NCBI RefSeq assembly: GCF_047607725.1
Contig: NZ_JBLKSS010000013.1
Coordinates: 1 to 27,609 of the forward strand
Length of the DNA stretch: 27,609 bases
Direction of reading: 5' to 3'
Source of the DNA: JBLKSS01 sp047607725
GTDB taxonomy: Bacteria > Pseudomonadota > Gammaproteobacteria > Enterobacterales > Enterobacteriaceae
Of this stretch, positions 24,352 to 27,609 are shown in pieces. Numbering within the stretch: the stretch's first letter is position 1; every line of letters starts with the position of its first letter. The translations under genes and the position numbers were made by a program. The notes under the pieces are model-generated. The model did no database searches. It was given only the letters and a program-made list of their open reading frames with translations, and was not told where the DNA came from.

Positions 24352-24741
24352 ATGATTAGCCTACAACGGATGCACCATATCGCCATCATCGCCAGCGATT
24401 ATGCCCGCAGTAAACATTTTTACTGCCAGGTGCTGGGCTTTACGCTTATCGGCGAACATTACCGCGCCGAACGGGACTCCTGGAAAGGGGACTTGGCGCT
24501 GCGGGGGGAGTATCTTATTGAGCTGTTCTCCTTTCCCGACGCGCCGGGGCGGCTTAGCCGGCCGGAAGCCCAGGGGTTGCGCCATTTAGTCTTCAGCGTC
24601 GCCGATATCGATCGGGCGATTGCCAGCATTGAGGCCGACGGCGTGGCCTGCGAGCCGGTGCGGGTTGATGCGCTCACCGGCAAGAAATTCACCTTTTTCA
24701 CCGATCCCGATCGGTTACCGCTGGAGTTGTATGAAGCCTGA
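24352..24741 (+). CDS. yaeR: yaeR, VOC (glyoxalase/dioxygenase) superfamily protein
   Basis: The 129 residues match E. coli YaeR in length and sequence: MHHIAIIASDYARSKHFYC at residues 7-25, RDSWKGDLALRGEYLIELFSFP, GLRHLVFSV and PLELYE at the end. The His/Glu positions of the VOC metal site (His in MHHIAI, Glu in IELF, His in LRHL, Glu in LELYE) are kept. It is a small metal-dependent protein without known substrate. Its stop lies inside the start of tilS (11-base overlap), so the two are coupled as in enterics. It appears intact. Confidence 0.93.
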   Translation: MISLQRMHHIAIIASDYARSKHFYCQVLGFTLIGEHYRAERDSWKGDLALRGEYLIELFSFPDAPGRLSRPEAQGLRHLVFSVADIDRAIASIEADGVACEPVRVDALTGKKFTFFTDPDRLPLELYEA

Positions 24742-26353
24742 TGTCGGTGGGCAGGTGCAGGCGCTGCGCCGCCTTGTCACAGCCCGTGTCGCGCCTTATC
24801 GCGCGCTGCTGCTGGCCTTCAGCGGCGGGCTGGATTCCACGGTGTTGCTGGATGCCCTCACCGCGCTGCGCGACGGCGATGACGCCCTGGATGGCGTAGA
24901 CGCGCCGGCGCTGCGGGCGGTTCATGTCCATCATAGATTGAGCCGCCACGCCGATCGTTGGGCCGCCCATTGCGCGCATGAATGCCGCCGGCGCGACGTC
25001 GCGCTTAGCACGGCGCGTGTGGTGCTCGACGGGACGCCCGAGGGCATTGAGGCGGCGGCGCGTGACGCCCGTTATCAGGCGCTGGCGGCGACGCTGGTGG
25101 ACGATGAGGTGTTGCTTACCGCCCAACATCAAGACGATCAGGCGGAAACGCTGCTGCTGGCGCTTAAACGCGGTAGCGGTCCGGCCGGCCTGGCGGCGAT
25201 GGCGGCGGATGCGCCATTTCGCGGTCGCCGCTTGGTGCGGCCCCTGCTGGAGTGCGGCCGGGCGGAGCTGGAAGCATACGCCCGTGCACGCGGGCTCCGC
25301 TGGATTGAGGATGACAGCAATAGCGACCTGCGGTTCGACCGCAATTTTTTGCGCCTGCGGATCCTGCCGCCCCTGCGGCAGCGCTGGCCGCAATTTGCCG
25401 CCGCCGTGGCGCGCAGCGCGCAGCTTTGTGCCGAGCAGGAACGGCTTTTGGATGAACTGCTGGCGGAGACTCTGGAGGCGCTTACCCAGCCGGACGGGTC
25501 GCTGTGCTTGACGGCGCTAACGGCGATGAGCGATATTCGGCGCGCGGCCATTTTACGCCGCTGGTTGGCCAACCGCGGCGTGAGAATGCCCTCACGCCAA
25601 CAATTGGCGCGTCTGTGGCAAGAGGTGGCGCTCAGCCGGCGCGATGCGGTTGCGCACATGCAGCTCGACGACCGGCAGGTGCGACGCTTTCGCGACCGTC
25701 TTTATGTGCTGCCGCGATTGCTGGCGCTTTCCGATGGCGTGGCGATATTACCCTGGCCGACGCAAAGCGAGGGGCTTACGTTGCCCGCGGGGCTGGGAAC
25801 GCTCTATCGACGCCCGGTGGGCATCAACAGCGTGGCGCAGGGCAAACCTATCGCGCCACCGAAGTGCGACAACGCCCTCGGGGGGCGCCTGGACGGCGGC
25901 GCAGCGTTCGCCGCCGCTGATGCCAATATCGCCGCGGACGACGACGTCGCCGAAGGGGGTATTATCGTCGTCAATGCCGACGGTGCCGGCAGTGTGGCGG
26001 CGCCCGAGGCTGTCGTGCGCGCACCGCTGCCCGACGAACGGGTATCGGTGCGCTTTGGCCCCGTGCGCGGTCTGCTGTATATCACCGGACGACGCCGCGG
26101 GCGAACATTGAAAAAAATCTGGCAAGAACTGGACATTCCGCCGTGGCGACGCGGCAGCACGCCGCTGCTGTTTTATAATGACCAGCTCATCGTGGCGCTG
26201 GGGGTATTCGTCACCTGGGAAGGCGCGGCGCGGGAATCGGAGGCGCAATGGCATCTGTTTTGGCTGGCGGACAGCACTGACGCAAAAGCCGTCGCGCCAG
26301 AAGACGGTGGGCAGGACGACGTGGTATCAATTGAGGATAGCGGAAGCAATTAA
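24731..26353 (+). CDS. tilS: tilS, tRNA(Ile)-lysidine synthetase with internal insertion
   Basis: TilS ligates lysine to C34 of tRNA-Ile(CAU), changing its decoding from AUG to AUA; it is essential. The PP-loop SGGLDST lies at residues 31-37, followed by VHHRLS, ALAATLVDDEVLLTAQHQDDQAETLLLALKRGSGPAG and RWIEDDSNSDLRFDRNFLRLRILPPL, all family features. The C-terminal tRNA-binding domain is present (RGRTLKKIWQELDIPPWRR and TPLLFYNDQL). The product is 540 residues against about 432 in E. coli. Most of the excess is a roughly 63-residue Ala/Asp/Gly-rich stretch (about residues 357-436, bases 25800-26040) between LPAGLG and ERVSVRF, plus tails at both ends. In VHHGLS the Gly is Arg here. Confidence 0.93.
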   Translation: MKPDVGGQVQALRRLVTARVAPYRALLLAFSGGLDSTVLLDALTALRDGDDALDGVDAPALRAVHVHHRLSRHADRWAAHCAHECRRRDVALSTARVVLDGTPEGIEAAARDARYQALAATLVDDEVLLTAQHQDDQAETLLLALKRGSGPAGLAAMAADAPFRGRRLVRPLLECGRAELEAYARARGLRWIEDDSNSDLRFDRNFLRLRILPPLRQRWPQFAAAVARSAQLCAEQERLLDELLAETLEALTQPDGSLCLTALTAMSDIRRAAILRRWLANRGVRMPSRQQLARLWQEVALSRRDAVAHMQLDDRQVRRFRDRLYVLPRLLALSDGVAILPWPTQSEGLTLPAGLGTLYRRPVGINSVAQGKPIAPPKCDNALGGRLDGGAAFAAADANIAADDDVAEGGIIVVNADGAGSVAAPEAVVRAPLPDERVSVRFGPVRGLLYITGRRRGRTLKKIWQELDIPPWRRGSTPLLFYNDQLIVALGVFVTWEGAARESEAQWHLFWLADSTDAKAVAPEDGGQDDVVSIEDSGSN

Positions 26354-26396
26354 CGGTAAGCGGGCAGCCGTAGCGGCCCGCGCAAGGGAGAGGGAA

Positions 26397-26657
26397 TTAT
26401 TCTGCGCTGACCACCACGGTGCCCAACTCGGGATGGGTGAAGCTGGCAATGTGATCCAGCCGGATGTCCTGGCTGACACCCGCCTGTTCGATAACCAGAT
26501 ACTCAACGCGCTTTCTCGACAGCATTTCGCGTGCCGCGCCGGTCACTGTTTCCCCATTACGGAGCGTAAGGTTCAATACCCAATGGCGCGTACAGGCGAG
26601 CTCAAGATTATCGTAATCATCACAGTTAATGGGCTGATATTCTTCATTCATAGTCAT
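26397..26657 (-). CDS. rof: rof, Rho inhibitor
   Basis: An 86-residue protein, collinear with E. coli Rof (YaeO): YQPINCDDYDNLELAC at residues 7-22, LSRKRVEYLVIE and ITSF-like IASFTHPELGTVVVS at the end. Rof has an Sm-like fold, binds the Rho hexamer and blocks its RNA access, so it lowers Rho-dependent termination. AGGTGAG lies 6 bases upstream of the ATG at 26657. It is convergent with tilS. It appears intact; it is small but its conserved sequence is unmistakable. Confidence 0.94.
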   Translation of the reverse strand: MTMNEEYQPINCDDYDNLELACTRHWVLNLTLRNGETVTGAAREMLSRKRVEYLVIEQAGVSQDIRLDHIASFTHPELGTVVVSAE

Positions 26658-26904
26658 AAGCGCTCACCTACATTTATTGGGCGGTAAATGCCGCCTGTTC
26701 CCTGAGGAAGGATACACCGCGAATCACCGGTAATCCCGCACATCAATCAACAGTTATTCCTTAAACGACTAAAGCACAGAGCGCCCCCATTCCTGGAAGA
26801 AAAGGCGGCGGATTCGCGGGCAAACGGCCCGGAAACCGGCGCAGCTGGCCGCCGACCGGCCAAGTTGAGTACACTGCCATCATAAACGATAAAGGGAAAC
26901 CACA
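26658..26904. other. Divergent spacer between rof and yaeQ; yaeP missing
   Basis: In E. coli the 66-codon yaeP lies between rof and yaeQ on the rof strand. Nothing like it can be read in these 247 bases. The spacer must contain both divergent promoters. A GGCGG-TAAATG-CCGCC hairpin lies near 26680-26695. TTGAGTACA near 26866 could be part of the yaeQ promoter, but the call is weak. Confidence 0.55.
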
Positions 26905-27432
26905 ATGGCGCTGAAATCTACCGTCCACAAAGCCACGGTCAATATTGCCGACATGGACCGTTATTATTATTCTGAAGCCAATCTGGTACTGGCGCAACAC
27001 CCCTCGGAAACCCCGCCACGCCTGATGTTACGGCTGCTGGCATGGCTTTGCCATGCGGACGAACGTCTTGAATTTACCCGCGGGCTTAGCGCGGAAAATG
27101 AGCCCGCGCTGTGGTTGCGAAATGACCATGGCGAAGCGGAATGGTGGATCGAACTGGGCTTACCGGACGAGAAGCGCTTACGCAAAGCGTGTCACCAGGC
27201 CCGTCAGGTGGTGCTGTACGCCTATAATGCGCGTGCCGCTCGCGTCTGGTGGCAGCAAAACCAGCCGCTTTTGTCTACGCATGGGAATTTGTCGGTACGG
27301 TTTATCGACGATGGGCAGCTAAACGCGCTGGCGAATCTGGCGCAGCGCAATATGGTGCTGCAGGCGACGCTACAGGAGGGGCTAATCTGGCTATCGAACG
27401 CCGATAGTCAGCTGGAAATCGCCTTCGAGTAA
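26905..27432 (+). CDS. yaeQ: yaeQ, YaeQ-family protein
   Basis: The 175 residues align with E. coli YaeQ (181): MALKSTVHKATVNIADMDR, LAQHPSETPPRLMLRLLAWL, LEFTRGLS, WIELGLPDEKRLRKACHQA and QATLQEGLIWLS. YaeQ has a PD-(D/E)XK nuclease-like fold, and its E. coli/Salmonella members were reported as RfaH-suppressing factors, but no biochemical activity is settled. AAAGGGAAA stands upstream of the ATG. It ends slightly early compared with E. coli, 39 bases before the IS66 end; arfB, the next E. coli gene, is absent here. Confidence 0.93.
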   Translation: MALKSTVHKATVNIADMDRYYYSEANLVLAQHPSETPPRLMLRLLAWLCHADERLEFTRGLSAENEPALWLRNDHGEAEWWIELGLPDEKRLRKACHQARQVVLYAYNARAARVWWQQNQPLLSTHGNLSVRFIDDGQLNALANLAQRNMVLQATLQEGLIWLSNADSQLEIAFE

Positions 27433-27471
27433 TGGCAGTAGCGCGCGCATCAGCGCTGACGCGGTGACTGG

Positions 27472-27609
27472 GTAAGCGTACGCCCAGCGCCGTATTGACA
27501 GTTATTCAGCAGGGATGGTGAGGTTCCACGGCAGGAGCTCTTTGATTTTGTTGATGGGATGATCCGCGATAATCGCCAGCACATGGCGCAGATACGCTTC
27601 CGGCTCCAC
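27472..27609 (-). mobile_element. 3' end of an IS66-family insertion sequence (right copy)
   Basis: From GTAAGCG at 27472 the sequence is the inverted copy of the left element. The transposase tail is coded on the minus strand from the window edge to TAA at 27504-27502 (35 residues, ending WNLTIPAE). Against 25-162 it differs at two bases: one changes Val to Ala in VLxIIAD, the other lies after the stop. The element is cut by the window edge. It lies directly after yaeQ, in the place of arfB. Confidence 0.9.

Overview
The gene content is that of an enteric gammaproteobacterium: corA-uvrD-yigB-xerC-yigA-dapF-lptM, then cyaA divergent from hemCDXY, and further on yaeR-tilS-rof-yaeQ. Proteins I can compare from memory with E. 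coli are collinear but diverged. Fairly high GC, several freshly broken genes (abrB, corA, xerC, a FAH-family gene, a PTS EIIA gene), lost small genes (cyaY, yaeP) and insertion-sequence debris fit a recently host-restricted insect symbiont. A Sodalis-type symbiont is my best guess; this is inference, not a database match.

Layout. Positions 1-162 and 27472-27609 are the 3' ends of two nearly identical IS66-family elements in inverted orientation, so they bracket the window. The left one truncates abrB. Positions 846-7723 hold, on the minus strand, a broken corA, uvrD (mostly masked by Ns), yigB, a broken xerC, yigA, dapF and lptM. cyaA (7864-10416, minus, TTG start) is divergent from hemC-hemD-hemX-hemY (10705-14920, plus), with a conserved CRP-type site between them. 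Positions 15051-18000 are accessory: a dead fumarylacetoacetate-hydrolase-family gene, degenerate tandem repeats, a methyltransferase and an AriR/YmgB-like small protein.

Positions 18029-23368 (minus) form a sugar operon read in this order: PRD-type regulator, EIIA (frameshifted), EIIB, EIIC, and two different class II aldolases. There is no sugar-phosphate kinase between transporter and aldolases. The distal aldolase carries a seven-copy in-frame hexanucleotide repeat coding Ala-Gln. Upstream (23369-24351) are an orphan terminator and a 338-bp gene-less element with 48-bp terminal inverted repeats starting GTAAGCG, probably an IS66-type miniature element. The right end (24352-27432) holds yaeR, tilS with an unusual internal insertion, rof and yaeQ.

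Working together: hemCDX/Y supply uroporphyrinogen III and the inner-membrane haem-biosynthesis proteins. cyaA supplies cAMP, which would act with CRP at its own promoter. dapF feeds meso-diaminopimelate into lysine and peptidoglycan. The PTS/aldolase operon was built to import and split one ketose-type sugar, but the EIIA break means it now works only if another EIIA substitutes. I see no clearly new defence or mobile system. The most unusual items are the dual-aldolase PTS operon with its repeat tract, the 338-bp inverted-repeat element, the 16.2-16.4 kb repeats and the enlarged TilS.
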